DNA of 64,000 bases. Origin: Arthrobacter sp. ISL-95. GTDB taxonomy: Bacteria > Actinomycetota > Actinomycetes > Actinomycetales > Micrococcaceae. Both the position numbers and the translations under genes were made by a program. Shown one piece after another: positions 26,924-36,595 of this stretch (positions are counted from its first letter, which is position 1; each line of letters opens with the position of its first letter). The notes beneath the pieces were generated by a model that worked only from the letters and a program-made list of their open reading frames with translations, made no database searches and was not told the origin of the DNA. The stretch is taken from assembly GCF_018613695.1 (NCBI RefSeq), contig NZ_JAGGPR010000008.1:211894-275893 (forward strand). Direction: 5' to 3'.

Positions 26924-27315
26924 CGGCGGCCCCGGCCAACCCACAGTGGAACCACCACGGCAACCGTCGCGATGGACTGGATAATGACAGCAGACCAGTC
27001 TCCGTCAGCAGCAACAATGAGGTCCACCACAGCAAAGGCCAAACCGAGGAACATGACCGCCGTTGCACCACGCCTGGCAGCCTCGCTTCCCCGTGCCACG
27101 CCGGAGGCCAGCCCGATCACCAATAATCCGAACAGGATCATTCCTGCGCCGAACAGCGTGATAGGCAGGGCAATACCGCCGGATTGGGCCTCCGGGGTGT
27201 AACGCAGAAAAATTGTGAGGATCCCCAAGAGGATCTGCGCGATGCCACCGATGTACATGAGCACCACTGAGAACGTCACCACTCCGGGCCGCTGACGGCT
27301 CTCCCCCGTAGTCAT
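26905..27315 (-). CDS. hypothetical four-helix membrane protein
   Basis: 136 residues: a short hydrophilic N-terminus and four membrane helices (VLMYIGGIAQILLGILTIFL, ITLFGAGMILFGLLVIGLAS, AVMFLGLAFAVVDLIVAA and IIQSIATVAVVVPLWV), ending in the basic tail GRGRRYFEAR. Resembles small actinobacterial membrane proteins of unknown function. Converges on the P-type ATPase gene with a 19-base overlap. Confidence 0.7.
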   Translation of the reverse strand: MTTGESRQRPGVVTFSVVLMYIGGIAQILLGILTIFLRYTPEAQSGGIALPITLFGAGMILFGLLVIGLASGVARGSEAARRGATAVMFLGLAFAVVDLIVAADGDWSAVIIQSIATVAVVVPLWVGRGRRYFEAR

Positions 27316-27448
27316 GAACTGAGCATAGACGAGCCCCCATCAGGGCGATGAGGGCTTCGCGGTGGGGTGACACCTTTTGTCACACAATTAACCATGCATT
27401 CATGCCGCCCTTGGATCTCGTCAACCCGGGCTTCCTAGAGTCGGCCTT

Positions 27449-29054
27449 ATGGAAAACATCTCCCGCAGATCCCTCATCACCGCCGGCCTTGGGGCCGGAC
27501 TCGTCGCCGCCTTGCCAGGCACCGCCGTGGCGGATCCTGCCGCCGTCCGTCCCGGCGTCGCGGTATCAACAGCGGACGACGCCGGTCTCCGCACCAATCC
27601 CTTCACACTGGGCATCGCGTCGGGAGAGCCTTGGCCCGATGGTTTTGTCATTTGGACCCGCCTGGCAGTGAACCCCCTGGCCGAGGACGGCCTGGGCGGC
27701 ATGCCCTCCCGCAACGCAGCCGTTGCCTGGGAAGTTGCCGAAGACCCGGCGATGCGCCGGGTAGCAGCCCGCGGCGTCGAACATGCCAGGAGCGAAACCG
27801 CCCACTCGGTGCACGTCGAACTCAAGGGCCTCAAGCCGGGGCGGGAGTACTTCTACCGCTTCCGGACCGGGCGGCACCTGAGCGAAGTGGGGCGCACGCT
27901 GACAAGCCCGGCACCCGGTGAAACCCCCGCTGCCCTGGCCATGGCTTTCGCCAGTTGTGCCCAGTACGAGCACGGCTATTTCACCGCATACAAGCGCCTG
28001 GCCGAGGATCACCCGGATCTGGTACTGCACTTGGGCGACTACCTGTACGAGTACAAGAAGGGCAGTTACGTGATCGGCGGCGGAAACCCGCGCGACCACG
28101 AGGGTCCCGAGACCGTGAGCCTGGCCGGCTACCGCCAGCGGCACGCCCAGTACAAGTCCGACGCCGATCTTCAGGCCGCGCACGCAATCGCGCCGTGGTT
28201 GGTGGTGTGGGATGACCACGAAGTGGACAACAACTGGGCCGACGACATCCCGGAGAACAACGACGCAGCTCAACGACACCACTGAGCACTTCCGCCAGCG
28301 CCGCTCGGCAGCGTTCCAGGCGTACTACGAGAACATGCCGCTGCGCCGGTCATCAGTCCCCGCCGGGTTCGACATGAAGATCTACCGCACTGTCCAATGG
28401 GGCCAACTGGCCAACTTCCACATGATGGACACTCGGCAGTACCGGGACGATCAACTCGCGGGTGACGGCTGGCAGAAGAACGTCGCCGGGCGCCTGGACG
28501 ACAACCGCACCATCACCGGGGCCGAGCAGGAGAAGTGGCTGCTGGACGGCTTCAGGAATTCCACGCAGCGGTGGGACATCCTGGGCCAGCAGGTCTTCTT
28601 CGCCGAGCGGGACCGTGACAAAGCACCGGACATCGACGACGTCTCCATGGATGGCTGGGACGGTTACGCTGCTTCCCGCCGCCGCATCGCCCAAGGCTGG
28701 GTTGATGCCAAGGTGCGCAACGCCGTCGTACTCACCGGCGATGTTCACCGCCACTGGGCCACCGACCTCAAAGTGGACTACAAGGACCCGGCGGCACCTG
28801 TGGTGGGCTCGGAACTGGTGTGCTCCTCCATCACGTCCACCGGCGATGGCACGGGATCCACCACCGATCCCACCATGGCCTGGAACCCGCACCTGAAGTT
28901 CTACAACGACAACCGCGGGTACGTGAACACGCGCATCACCAAGGACGCCCTGACCGCCGACTTCCGTGTGCTGGACTACGTCACCACCCCGGGCGCGCCG
29001 GTCAGCACCAAGAAGTCATTCACGATCAACGACCGCATCCCAGGCCTCGTCTGA
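27449..29054 (+). pseudogene. phoD: PhoD-family alkaline phosphatase, frameshifted
   Basis: Two overlapping frames encode one PhoD-like phosphodiesterase/phosphatase. The first frame (27449-28285) has a Tat signal (SRRSLI), the N-terminal domain and the metal-site segments FASCAQYEHGYF, LGDYLYEY and VWDDHEVDNNWADDIPENN, then stops early. The second frame resumes at about 28266 (QLNDTTEHFRQRRSAAFQAY) and continues through LTGDVHRHWATDL to 29054. Joining them needs a single shift near 28262-28268 (two bases lost or one gained). Intact family members are secreted via Tat and need metal ions. Either a real inactivating mutation or a sequencing error. Confidence 0.9.
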
Positions 29055-29061
29055 TCCTGCA

Positions 29062-29120
29062 GAGTTTTTGTACGGATAGTGCCCTTCCGGGGTGCTTTGA
29101 GGGCATTACGAAAAGGACGG
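29062..29120. repeat. dispersed stem-loop repeat after phoD
   Basis: Imperfect inverted repeat with left part TTTTTGTACGGATAGTGCCC and right part GGGCATTACGAAAAGGAC. It starts a few bases after the phoD stop. It resembles the element at 59775-59832 (shared TTTTTGTAC...TA.TGCCC), so it belongs to a dispersed family found at gene ends. Confidence 0.6.
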
Positions 29121-29177
29121 TCCTGCCATTACCTTGGTAAGGCAACGACCTTTGCAGGCGTTGCCCGAAAGGACGGT

Positions 29178-30041
29178 ATGACGGCCAAGAGCAAGGCAAC
29201 GCTAAACGGCAAGGCACACCGGAACGGGTCCGTGCCTGGCGCAGCTGTCAGACGTGGCCGAAGGTTCGGCAAACTGACCTTAATATTGGGCATTGCCCTA
29301 ACCCTGGCTGGGGTCGGCCTGGTGGCCTTCCTGTTGGTGCTCACTGGTAGCGGGACACCCATTCGCGAGGTCTTTCCGGATGACCGGACCGGCACCACAA
29401 CCATTGCAGCGCCGTTCTTGGTGCTCATGTTTGGGTTCATTGCGCTGGTCTTCGGCAATTTCGCGCTGCGCGGCACGTGGAGCTTGCTCCGAGAAGAAGA
29501 ACAGCCTCGGGGCAAGCCGGGAACGTGGCGTGTGGACCTTCGCCCCATCAACCCTGTGATTCATGGGTTCCTGGTCCTGGTGGGCTTCGCAGCATGGTTC
29601 GCGGTTCTTGCCTTGCCTGCTTATCTGGACACCCAGGGGCTGATCGCCGCCAAGGATGGTTCCACTGCGCGCAGCCAACTCTGGTTCATCGTGGTGGTCT
29701 ACGGCCTGATCTCTGGCGCCATCACCGCCATGGTTGCCATGTCCCTGCTGAAGAAGTTGACGTATAACCGCCTTCTTGCCCGCAGCATCAGCACCCTCAC
29801 GCCCGGACCGAAGCAGGCATTTTGGTGGCGCTTTTCCCACATTTGGCGCGGTGAACTTGGTGCTGCCGCCGTGGGCGGCTCGGCGCTGGGTTTGGCTCCG
29901 CTGGCAGCGCACTTCGGCAGTGGACTCAACCTCGCACTGAGCCTGACCGTAGGCCTCGTAGCGATGCTGCTTTCTGCAGCCTTGGCCCTGAATTCGTGGC
30001 GCTCGGGCATGCCCGTGGAGCGGGTGGAGTCCTACACGTAG
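29178..30041 (+). CDS. hypothetical multi-pass membrane protein
   Basis: 287 residues. A basic N-terminus of about 28 residues is followed by roughly six membrane helices (for example LTLILGIALTLAGVGLVAFL and VSLTVGL-like segments near the end, visible as LNLALSLTVGLVAMLLSAAL). No known domain is recognised. The start at 29178 (MTAKSKATLN) has an AAAGGAC site; in-frame codons further upstream lie in the repeat after phoD. Confidence 0.65.
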   Translation: MTAKSKATLNGKAHRNGSVPGAAVRRGRRFGKLTLILGIALTLAGVGLVAFLLVLTGSGTPIREVFPDDRTGTTTIAAPFLVLMFGFIALVFGNFALRGTWSLLREEEQPRGKPGTWRVDLRPINPVIHGFLVLVGFAAWFAVLALPAYLDTQGLIAAKDGSTARSQLWFIVVVYGLISGAITAMVAMSLLKKLTYNRLLARSISTLTPGPKQAFWWRFSHIWRGELGAAAVGGSALGLAPLAAHFGSGLNLALSLTVGLVAMLLSAALALNSWRSGMPVERVESYT

Positions 30042-30166
30042 GATCCCGGCGGACCCATGCCTTCAATCGGTTGGAGTTACCTCTGAATCCCAGTGACTAC
30101 GGGCAACTGCGGGAGTAGCCTAGTTCCAGTTGAATTAGTGGATCTCTGTCCGGCTGGGGTTCTGCC

Positions 30167-30826
30167 GTGGGCCATGTGCGTTCGTCGCTGTCCGACCTTC
30201 TGGGGGTACTTTCCGGCGCCGTCGCCCCTCAGCATGTAAGGTTCGACGACGGGTCCCCCACCGCCGTTGTTCCCCCACCCGATGCTCCGGTCACCGTGCG
30301 GGCGGTAGCCCTTAACAGGGTTGGAAGATCCCGCCGTGACGGCCCGGCCTTGGACCTGGAGCTGAGGGTTTCGGTGGAATGTCACGGCCCCGGGCAACTG
30401 GACAACATGGAGCAATTACTTCTGGCCGTGGAACTCCACAGCGAGTACTCCGTTGTATCCAACGGCGAGTTCCGGCCCGAGGAGTACTCCGGTGCAATCG
30501 GGCAAGGGCTGGGGTTTCTGGTCCGCGTCCCGGTATCCCTTCGCTTCGAGGAACCTTCCGATCCTCCCGCCCAGCCCGTCACGGGCACGTCAGGTGCCAG
30601 CCGCCGGATCCGTGGACGACTGGTGGATGTGCACAACAAAGGCATTCCTGACGCCTATATCCACGCCCATTCATCCGCTAAGGCTGTCGTGAGTGACGCT
30701 ACCGGGCACTTCGAGGTCCTTGCGTCGGCTGACGAAGTTCAGCATTTCGCTGTTGCGGTGGACGGTACTGAACGGGAACTTTCGGCCAGCACCAAGAGAC
30801 TTCCTATGGTCATTCGCTGGCTCTGA
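30167..30826 (+). CDS. hypothetical protein with Pvc16-like N-terminus and regulatory-like beta domain
   Basis: 219 residues, soluble. The first ~120 residues (LSDLLGVLSGAVAPQHVRFD, then ALDLELRVSVECHG) recall the Pvc16/DUF4255 N-terminal fold of contractile injection systems, but the match is by pattern only. The C-terminal part (GRLVDVHNKGIPDAYIHAHS, then VVSDATGHFEVLA) is a carboxypeptidase-regulatory-like beta sandwich. Start is GTG at 30167; the ribosome site is weak. No other injection-system gene is nearby, so a stand-alone role is likelier. Function unknown. Confidence 0.6.
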   Translation: MGHVRSSLSDLLGVLSGAVAPQHVRFDDGSPTAVVPPPDAPVTVRAVALNRVGRSRRDGPALDLELRVSVECHGPGQLDNMEQLLLAVELHSEYSVVSNGEFRPEEYSGAIGQGLGFLVRVPVSLRFEEPSDPPAQPVTGTSGASRRIRGRLVDVHNKGIPDAYIHAHSSAKAVVSDATGHFEVLASADEVQHFAVAVDGTERELSASTKRLPMVIRWL

Positions 30827-30874
30827 TTCTGGAACCATTTGCTCGGGCGGGCGGGTGCCATGAAAAGATCAACC

Positions 30875-32110
30875 ATGCGTCCGATGCAGCACTCCAGCAA
30901 ACTTCAGAATGTCCGCTATGAACTCCGCGGGCCCATCCTCCAAGCGGCCAAGGCCATGGAGGCCGAAGGGCACCGGATTCTCAAGATGAATCTTGGGGAC
31001 ACAGCACCGTTTGGGCTGGAGGCACCGGAGTCAGTTGTGGTGGACATGATCCATCACCTTCGCGGCGCGCAGGGCTACAGCGACTCCAAGGGCATTTTCT
31101 CCGCCCGTACCGCCATCTCGCAGTACTACCAGACGCGCGGACTGATGACCATCGGCGTCGAGGATGTCTTTGTTGGGAACGGCGTCAGTGAGCTCATCTC
31201 CATGACCCTTCAGGCGTTCATGGAGAATGGCGACGAAATCCTCATCCCGGCACCGGATTACCCTTTGTGGACTGCGGCCGTGACTCTGACGGGCGGCAAC
31301 CCGGTGCACTACTTGTGCGATGAGGAGGAGAACTGGTGGCCGGACATGTCCGACGTCGAGGCCAAGATCACCCCGCGCACCAAGGGCATTGTGATCATCA
31401 ACCCGAACAACCCCACCGGGGCCGTCTACCCCCGGCACATTCTGGAGCAGTTCGCGGCGTTGGCCAGGAAACATGATCTTGTGCTCTTCTCGGATGAGAT
31501 CTACGAAAAGATCCGTTACGTGGCCGCCCCTCACATTCACACCGCAGCCGTTGCCGAGGACGTCTGCGTGCTGACGTTCAGCGGATTGTCCAAGGCTTAC
31601 CGCATGCCCGGCTACCGCGCGGGTTGGGTCGCTGTCACCGGCCCCCGGACCGCAACGGCCGCCTACCGGGAGTCCTTGGAACTGCTGGCCTCCTTGCGCT
31701 TGTGCGCCAACGTTCCGGCCCAGCACGCCATCCAGACGTGCCTTGGCGGGTATCAAAGCATCGAAGCACTCATTCGCCCCGGCGGAAGGCTCCGCGACCA
31801 GCGGGACCTTGCGTGGAAACTCCTCACCGCGATCCCGGGCGTCAGTTGTGTCCCGGCAGCGGGCGCCATGTACCTGTTCCCGAAGTTGGATCCGGAGGTC
31901 TATCCCATCGCCTCAGATGAGAAGTTCGTCCTCCAATTACTGCAGGAACAGAAAATCCTGGTCTCGCACGGTACCGCGTTCAACTGGCCCACACCGGACC
32001 ACTTCCGGTTCGTGATCCTGCCGGCTACGGAGGACATTGAGGAAGCAGTGCGCCGCATCTCCACCTACCTGGCCGCCTACCGGAACCGCCCCGCCGACGC
32101 ACTCCGGTAA
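30875..32110 (+). CDS. class I/II aminotransferase (alanine transaminase-like)
   Basis: 411 residues. PLP-dependent fold type I aminotransferase resembling AlaA-type alanine transaminases. Visible landmarks are IINPNNPTGAVYP, the PLP-binding FSDEIYEKIRY, and FSGLSKAYRMPGYRAGW, in which SKAYR holds the Schiff-base Lys. It transfers amino groups between amino acids and 2-oxoacids in the cytoplasm. The start at 30875 (MRPMQHSSKL) fits family length; ATG at 30860 is an alternative. Confidence 0.88.
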   Translation: MRPMQHSSKLQNVRYELRGPILQAAKAMEAEGHRILKMNLGDTAPFGLEAPESVVVDMIHHLRGAQGYSDSKGIFSARTAISQYYQTRGLMTIGVEDVFVGNGVSELISMTLQAFMENGDEILIPAPDYPLWTAAVTLTGGNPVHYLCDEEENWWPDMSDVEAKITPRTKGIVIINPNNPTGAVYPRHILEQFAALARKHDLVLFSDEIYEKIRYVAAPHIHTAAVAEDVCVLTFSGLSKAYRMPGYRAGWVAVTGPRTATAAYRESLELLASLRLCANVPAQHAIQTCLGGYQSIEALIRPGGRLRDQRDLAWKLLTAIPGVSCVPAAGAMYLFPKLDPEVYPIASDEKFVLQLLQEQKILVSHGTAFNWPTPDHFRFVILPATEDIEEAVRRISTYLAAYRNRPADALR

Positions 32111-32123
32111 GTGGGGGAAGCCC

Positions 32124-33161
32124 TCATAGGGCAGGGTCCACCATGGTCATGCCCGCGGGGTTGGCCTGATCGAAGCCGGGCAGCAGTGCCGCAGCTCCTT
32201 CCAGGCCAATGGTGCGTTCAATGAGCATCTGCGGCTGGAGGGCACCCTGTTCAATGAGCGCCATCATGCCCGGATAGTCCACTGCGGCCATGCCGTGACT
32301 GCCCAGGAGGTCCAGTTCCCAGCCGATCACACGTGCCATGGGCACTTGCGGATTGCCGTCGATGGACGGCAGCAAACCGATCTGGACGTGCCGGCCCCGC
32401 CTGCGAAGGCTGAGGATCGCGTCGGCGCAAGTCTGCTCACTCCCGACGGCGTCTACCGCCACGTGACTGCCTCCGCCGGACAGGGCGTTGACTGCAGCCG
32501 GGATATCCGAACCATCGGCGAGCACAGTATGTTCGGCACCCAAACGCTCGGCTACAGCCAGGGCCTCGGGGTTCCTATCCACGGCAATCACCCTTGCTCC
32601 CATGGCCTTGGCAATCATCACGGCACTCAGCCCTACGCCGCCCGCGCCAACCACGGTCACCCATTCGCCGGCCTTCACCTGCGCACGGGCTGCCAGCGCA
32701 CGGTATGCCGTGGCGAAGCGGCAGCCGAGGCTTGCCGCCGTCGTAAATTCAACACCGTCAGGAATGGCAACCAGGTTGCTGTCGGCGGCATGCAAGGCCA
32801 CAAACTCGGCGAACGATCCCCAGTGGGTGAAGCCGGGCTGCTGCTGGTCCGGGCAGACCTGCGCCTCGCCGGCCAGGCACCATTCGCAGGTGCCGCACCC
32901 GCAGACGAAGGGGACGGTGACGCGGTCGCCAACCTTCCAGCGCTGGACGCCCTCCCCGACGGCGTCGATCACCCCGGCGAGCTCGTGGCCCGGCACATGG
33001 GGCATGGCAATGTCATCGTGGCCGGCCCAGGCGTGCCAGTCGCTGCGGCACATACCTGTTGCCAGCACTTTTACCACCACGCCTCCCACGGGAGCCTGGG
33101 GTTTGGCGACCTCCCTGACATCGGGCTGGGTCCGGACTTCATCAAAAACTATTGCGCGCAC
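32124..33161 (-). CDS. zinc-dependent alcohol dehydrogenase
   Basis: 345 residues, MDR superfamily. Catalytic zinc region GMCRSDWHAW and PGHELAGVI; structural zinc cysteines in CGCGTCEWCLAGEAQVC; NAD(P) loop VVGAGGVGLSAV. Converts alcohols and aldehydes. The start is GTG at 33161 (VRAIVFDEVR) because this position aligns with the usual beginning of the family and the preceding codons are poor. It is convergent with the aminotransferase gene (13-base gap). The substrate is unknown. Confidence 0.88.
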   Translation of the reverse strand: MRAIVFDEVRTQPDVREVAKPQAPVGGVVVKVLATGMCRSDWHAWAGHDDIAMPHVPGHELAGVIDAVGEGVQRWKVGDRVTVPFVCGCGTCEWCLAGEAQVCPDQQQPGFTHWGSFAEFVALHAADSNLVAIPDGVEFTTAASLGCRFATAYRALAARAQVKAGEWVTVVGAGGVGLSAVMIAKAMGARVIAVDRNPEALAVAERLGAEHTVLADGSDIPAAVNALSGGGSHVAVDAVGSEQTCADAILSLRRRGRHVQIGLLPSIDGNPQVPMARVIGWELDLLGSHGMAAVDYPGMMALIEQGALQPQMLIERTIGLEGAAALLPGFDQANPAGMTMVDPAL

Positions 33162-33280
33162 GCCACTGACTCTAACAATGAGTGGCTTCCAGCCCACCTT
33201 TGCTTCCCCGGCCGGCTCCTTGAGGCTGATAACCGGGCTTTTCTCCAGCAAAGGTGGGCCACTTCGGCGGCAGGTTCGGC

Positions 33281-33712
33281 TCAGCATGCCACCCGAGGCC
33301 GGAGGCGGGCCACCAGCGTGGCGGCGATCAACGCCGTCGTGATTTCAAGCCCGATCACCAGCAACAACCCGGCAGCGCCAGTGATGTCAACAGTGTTCGA
33401 CGCCGGTCCCCCGCCGTGCGCATGTCCGGAACCGCCTGCGCCCAACAGCAGGACGGCATGGAGTCCCACCATTGCCAAAGCCGAGATGGTCACTTGGTGT
33501 AGTGCTCCCACGCGGCTGTGGCGCCAGATGTGGACAGTGCACGGGAGACACACTGCAGCCAGGACGATCATGAGGACGCCTAGCCAAAGTTGATGGTGTC
33601 CCGAGGCTGCGAGCCACAGATGGACCAGGCAGGACACGGCCGTGAGGGCCGCACAGACTCGGGGGTGCAGGACAGGCCCGGAGGCCCGGACCCGTCCTGT
33701 CATGGTTGTCAT
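33281..33712 (-). CDS. small membrane protein downstream of copper amine oxidase
   Basis: 143 residues with four membrane helices (ALTAVSCLVHLWLAASG, LWLGVLMIVLAAVCLPCTVH, VTISALAMVGLHAVLLLGAG, GLLLVIGLEITTALIAATLV) and several His residues (GHHQLW, GHAHGGG). It begins 22 bases after the amine-oxidase stop with AGGACATTCACG before ATG, so it is cotranscribed. A role in copper supply or enzyme maturation is only a guess from the His-rich loops and the linkage. Confidence 0.65.
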   Translation of the reverse strand: MTTMTGRVRASGPVLHPRVCAALTAVSCLVHLWLAASGHHQLWLGVLMIVLAAVCLPCTVHIWRHSRVGALHQVTISALAMVGLHAVLLLGAGGSGHAHGGGPASNTVDITGAAGLLLVIGLEITTALIAATLVARLRPRVAC

Positions 33713-33734
33713 CGTGAATGTCCTGCGGCTGGCT

Positions 33735-35711
33735 TTAGTGGCAGTGCCCGGCGGGTTCGCCGTGTTCTTCGCCGGCCGCTGCCGGGCTGTGGCAGCTCGA
33801 ACCCGAGGCACTGGCCGGCACGTCCAGGACAGGACTGCGGTCAAAGAAGCCCTCCGGCCGGAGCTTGAAGCCCACCGTGTCCACGGGCATGATCGGCCAA
33901 TCTTCCACCCGCGGGAAGTGCGTCAGGCCGAACGTATGCCACACCACGATGTCCTGGCCGTCGATGTCGCGGTCTTGGGCAACGTAGGCCGGCAGCCCGG
34001 CTCCGCCAGAGTGTTGGTTGACGAAGTCGCCCGTGGGGTAGCGCTCCTCGTCGGAGTAGCGGGTGACCCACAGGTCCTTCGTGGCGAAAGCCGCGCGCTT
34101 CGCGATGGACGAGCCGGGGTCTGCCAGCAGTGTTGGCTGGTTCTCGGCGTGGAGTTTGTAGCCGACGGGCTCGCCCAGACGATTCTTGGACTCCGGGTTG
34201 GAGATGATCCACGTCCTGCCTGCGCGTGCGTCAGCCTCACGGACTGCCTCCGACTCCTTGGACAGAACCGTGCGCTTGCGGGAGAACGCGTTGCCCCGCT
34301 CGTTGCCCTCGCCCATGGGCTGGCGGACCACGTCTTCTTCTTCAACCCGGTTGGTGAAGCCGTCAATGGCCATGTCCAACCGGGCGCTGAAGAGGTGTTG
34401 ATGGAAGGGTGCGCCGAGGCCTGGCGCGAGCTGCGAAATGTTGTCCGAGCCGCCCTCCGGGAAGGCGCTGGTGAAGACGACACCGGTGGCTTTGGCCTCG
34501 AACTCGATGGTGCCGTCCAGGTAGAGGTACCAGTAGAAGCCGTAATCGTAGTTGCCGATGGTGGTGAAGAAGGAGATCACCAGGCGGCGGTTGCGGCGGG
34601 TGTAGTTGATGCCGGTCCAAAGGTCGGAGTGCTTGGAGAGGATTCCCCAGTCTTCCTCGTGCATGCAGATGCCGTTGCGGATCTCGCGCGGGTTGCCGAA
34701 GGCGTCACTGATGACAGGGCTCAGGTAGGTGATGTCACCCAGGCAGTCACAGCCCAGTTCCAAAGAGTTGGCGTACTGGCCCACCAGGTATTCGCCAGTG
34801 TCGAAGTAGTTCTGCCAGGACCGGATGGGCGAGGGATCACCATACGGGACCACCATTTCAGCGATGGAGGCGCGGTTGATGATGGGACGCTTCTTGTCAC
34901 CGTCCTGGAAGGCCAGGTTGTGGAGGACAACTCCTTCGCGGACGTCGAAGCCGACATCCACACTCCACTTTTCCCACTCCACATGGTTCCCGCCGGTGAC
35001 GGTGAAGCTGGGGCCTTCGGGCTGGGTGATGCTGATGGGCTTCTGGGTTTCACGGAGGGGGCCGGTCAGCTCAGGATCCGTGTAGTTTCCGTGCTCGGCC
35101 GGGATGGGCATGACGCCGAGGTCAATAACCTGGGTGACTTCCTTGTTGACCACATCCACGTAGGCCACCAGCCCGTCCACGGGGTGGGCCCAGGCGCTGT
35201 CTTCCGGGAAGTCCTGCACGAAGGCGAGGCCGCGCAGGATGCGGCGACCTTTCTCGTCGTCGTACTCAAAGACACCGGCAGAGAGCGGGGCTACGCGGAC
35301 TTTGGCGACGTCCAGATCCCTGGCTGCGAGCGCGGCAAGCCACCGCTCGTCGGTGGCGAGGAGCGTCTCCACAACCTCGAATTCTTCCTCCAACACAGGG
35401 AGTTCACCGGAGACCTTGGTGTCCAGTTCTGTTGCGGACACAATCTCGCCGCGGGTCACCGAGACAAGGACATCGGTGGGTGCGCCGCCGGAAATGTCGT
35501 GGAGGAAGACGCGGAAACGGCGGTCCTGCCCTGACTGGCGGCGGGCCGGGTCCACCAGTCCCAAATAGGCGATGCGCTTCTCGGCGCCAAGGTGGCCGGC
35601 GGCCTGCAGGATTCCCTGCACCTGGGAGATTTCGGCTCCCGTTGCCAGGGCGTATTGTGCTTCCTCAATGGCGGTGGCGTCGGTTGCTGTCTCAGTTGCT
35701 TTGGGCGTCAT
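33735..35711 (-). CDS. copper amine oxidase (topaquinone enzyme)
   Basis: 658 residues. Oxidises primary amines to aldehydes with release of ammonia and hydrogen peroxide. The topaquinone precursor is Tyr388 in [10 protein letters not shown]; copper ligands are the His pair in [11 protein letters not shown] and a third in [15 protein letters not shown]. Length and motifs closely resemble Arthrobacter phenylethylamine/histamine oxidases. No signal peptide is seen. The C-terminal tail is Cys/His-rich ([20 protein letters not shown]), which is unusual and could bind copper. Followed by a small membrane protein; divergent from TetR and the aldehyde dehydrogenase that would take the product. Confidence 0.95.
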   Translation of the reverse strand: MTPKATETATDATAIEEAQYALATGAEISQVQGILQAAGHLGAEKRIAYLGLVDPARRQSGQDRRFRVFLHDISGGAPTDVLVSVTRGEIVSATELDTKVSGELPVLEEEFEVVETLLATDERWLAALAARDLDVAKVRVAPLSAGVFEYDDEKGRRILRGLAFVQDFPEDSAWAHPVDGLVAYVDVVNKEVTQVIDLGVMPIPAEHGNYTDPELTGPLRETQKPISITQPEGPSFTVTGGNHVEWEKWSVDVGFDVREGVVLHNLAFQDGDKKRPIINRASIAEMVVPYGDPSPIRSWQNYFDTGEYLVGQYANSLELGCDCLGDITYLSPVISDAFGNPREIRNGICMHEEDWGILSKHSDLWTGINYTRRNRRLVISFFTTIGNYDYGFYWYLYLDGTIEFEAKATGVVFTSAFPEGGSDNISQLAPGLGAPFHQHLFSARLDMAIDGFTNRVEEEDVVRQPMGEGNERGNAFSRKRTVLSKESEAVREADARAGRTWIISNPESKNRLGEPVGYKLHAENQPTLLADPGSSIAKRAAFATKDLWVTRYSDEERYPTGDFVNQHSGGAGLPAYVAQDRDIDGQDIVVWHTFGLTHFPRVEDWPIMPVDTVGFKLRPEGFFDRSPVLDVPASASGSSCHSPAAAGEEHGEPAGHCH

Positions 35712-35748
35712 GGCTGCCTCTTGTCCGGGACCTATGATGGGTCAGGAT

Positions 35749-35774
35749 TTATTTTCTATAGGTGTAGAGAATAA
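35749..35774. promoter_or_regulatory. candidate operator between amine oxidase and TetR genes
   Basis: Imperfect palindrome with arms TTATTTTCTATAG and GTGTAGAGAATAA (10 of 13 positions pair). It lies 38 bases upstream of the amine oxidase start and 59 upstream of the TetR start. The motif GATGGGTCA also occurs twice in the same gap (about 35737 and 35787). Position suggests control by the TetR protein. Confidence 0.55.
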
Positions 35775-35833
35775 CCAAAACGTAAGATGGGTCACAAGAC
35801 CTGTCCATCATTTATTTTTCGGGAGCCCATCCA

Positions 35834-36424
35834 GTGCCAAAGATTGTGGACCACGATCAACGACGCCTCGAACTAGTGGACGCAACCTGGCGGATCATCG
35901 CCAAGCTCGGCATGGAGGGCGCCACCATGCGGGAAATTGCCGAGGAAGCCGGCTTCGCCAACGGCGCCCTCAAGCCCTACTTTCCCACCAAGGATCTGCT
36001 GCTGACGTCGGCGTTCGGACACGTCTTCAACCGCACCAACCAGCGCATCGCCACCATGACTGAGGGACTCTCAGGCGCCGCGGCCCTCCGCGCGTTCTGC
36101 GCCGAAGTCCTGCCGCTGGATGAGGAACGTGTCAACGAAGCGCGGATCGTGATTCCGTTCTGGCAGAAGGCGCTCAACGACGCCCACATGGCTGCACTTC
36201 ACAGTAAGTCCATGCGACAGTGGCACTCCACCATTGCGGCGCATTGCGCAGCAGCCCGCGCGGCAGGTGAGATCAAAGCCCCCATCGGGGACGCCGCCGT
36301 CGCCGATCACCTGCTGAATATGATGCTCGGTGCGCAAATAGTTGTGGCGCTATCCCCCGCCGAGCATTTCTCGCAGGACCTTGCGGGGCAGCTGGATAAT
36401 TACCTCGCGCTGTTGGCGGGCTAG
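35834..36424 (+). CDS. TetR family regulator of amine oxidation
   Basis: 196 residues. BetI-like TetR protein: helix-turn-helix ATMREIAEEAGFANGALKPY near residues 31-50 and a C-terminal ligand domain (FWQKALNDAHMAALHSKSMR). Start GTG at 35834 after GGGAGC. It separates the divergent copper amine oxidase from the aldehyde dehydrogenase downstream, so it probably senses an amine or aldehyde and controls both. A short hairpin follows the gene. Confidence 0.9.
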   Translation: MPKIVDHDQRRLELVDATWRIIAKLGMEGATMREIAEEAGFANGALKPYFPTKDLLLTSAFGHVFNRTNQRIATMTEGLSGAAALRAFCAEVLPLDEERVNEARIVIPFWQKALNDAHMAALHSKSMRQWHSTIAAHCAAARAAGEIKAPIGDAAVADHLLNMMLGAQIVVALSPAEHFSQDLAGQLDNYLALLAG

Positions 36425-36430
36425 CTAAAT

Positions 36431-36449
36431 GGTGGCGCCCGAGGCCACC
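36431..36449 (+). terminator. short hairpin after TetR gene
   Basis: GGTGGC-N7-GCCACC, 6-bp arms directly after the TetR stop and before the aldehyde dehydrogenase gene. Weak, without a T-run; it may reduce read-through. Confidence 0.4.
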
Positions 36450-36595
36450 ACGCCCAGCCCGCTTCGGGAAGCGTTCGCTTCCCGTCAAGGGGTGTTCGTG
36501 CATAGACAAGGCCTTGGCGCGTGATCCCGACCACACTGGAAGCATCGCCGCGCGCCTGACTGGCCGCCAAGACTTACTACCCGAGCGGAGTACCA

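Noticed and set aside
28255..28275. Programmed frameshift in phoD
   Set aside because: No slippery run or downstream pseudoknot is seen, and family members do not use frameshifting.
30167..30826. Part of a phage-tail or contractile injection locus
   Set aside because: No sheath, tube, baseplate or ATPase gene is present on either side.
33642..35534. 630-codon open frame opposite the copper amine oxidase
   Set aside because: The motifs of the oxidase are on the minus strand; the plus-strand translation is low-complexity and domain-free.
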